Notes under the pieces: generated by a model | The model's database searches: none | What the model was told of the DNA's origin: nothing | Seen by the model: only the letters and a program-made list of their open reading frames with translations | Shown: piece by piece, positions 11,211 to 11,347 of the stretch | Layout: each line of letters begins with the position of its first letter | How positions within the stretch are numbered: the stretch's first letter is position 1 | DNA from: JAFARZ01 sp035651595 | GTDB taxonomy: Bacteria > Actinomycetota > Actinomycetes > Streptosporangiales > Streptosporangiaceae | Length of the DNA: 11,347 nt | Direction: 5' to 3' | Assembly: GCA_035651595.1 (NCBI GenBank) | Contig: DASRFJ010000204.1 | Coordinates: forward strand, 1-11,347 | Program-made: the position numbers and the translations under genes

Positions 11211-11295
11211 CCGCGGACGTGTCACCAGCCATGATTTCGTTGTCCTGAACGCCAGCTAAATCGCTAGGCAACACGGCGCTCCGGGCGCTGGCCAG

Positions 11296-11315
11296 GACGG
11301 AAATTGAGACGGGCG
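11296..11315 (+). repeat. 20-bp direct repeat, right copy
   Basis: Exact copy of 10155-10174 in the same orientation, 1141 bp further on. It sits about 85 bp beyond the terminator of the GlcG-like gene. The rest of 11211-11347 shows no gene. Confidence 0.95.
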
Positions 11316-11347
11316 ATCTCGCCGATCCATACGGCAGGCATCGCCTG

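Overview
The window reads as chromosomal DNA of a high-GC actinobacterium. Indicators are GTG starts, GTGA-type stop/start overlaps, a PadR/short-transmembrane-regulator pair, a tadA gene preceded by its actinobacterial partner gene, and TANNNT-type -10 boxes. No genus can be named from the sequence alone.

Left part (1-3817), mostly housekeeping and regulatory genes. A leaderless PadR repressor with a perfect operator-like palindrome is translationally coupled to a partial HAAS-type gene that runs off the left edge. Then come a ROK-family sugar kinase, a convergent XRE-cupin regulator, and a divergent EamA/DMT exporter. A 40-bp two-tier dyad sits between regulator and exporter, and its outer half-site GGTCGTTAT recurs in the ROK promoter, so one regulator may control all three genes. 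A PH-domain (bPH2) membrane protein follows, preceded in its operon by a 51-codon membrane miniprotein that is easily missed.

Middle part (3818-7889). A tRNA-adenosine-deaminase-associated protein overlaps tadA, and an intact tRNA-Ser(CGA) follows with its own promoter. Next is a membrane-anchored esterase. Facing it is a two-gene cell-surface operon: a signal-peptide protein with a C-terminal membrane anchor, then a six-cysteine exported protein. The first has a 15-bp in-frame tandem repeat inside its signal peptide. The esterase and the surface operon meet in an 8-bp tandem array that holds both stop codons.

Right part (7890-11347), accessory DNA. A complete IS110-family transposase (421 aa, DEDD plus C-terminal Ser) is preceded by a highly structured non-coding leader that is a good bridge-RNA candidate. 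Further right lies the 3' half only of a tRNA-Ser(GGA), from anticodon loop to CCA. This is the usual scar of tRNA-targeted integration, so the DNA to its right may be an island. The next genes are a divergent MarR regulator and a short GlcG/HbpS-like protein, sharing a 26-bp operator dyad. They lie between two exact 20-bp direct repeats about 1.14 kb apart. No integrase, CRISPR array or recognised defence gene is visible.
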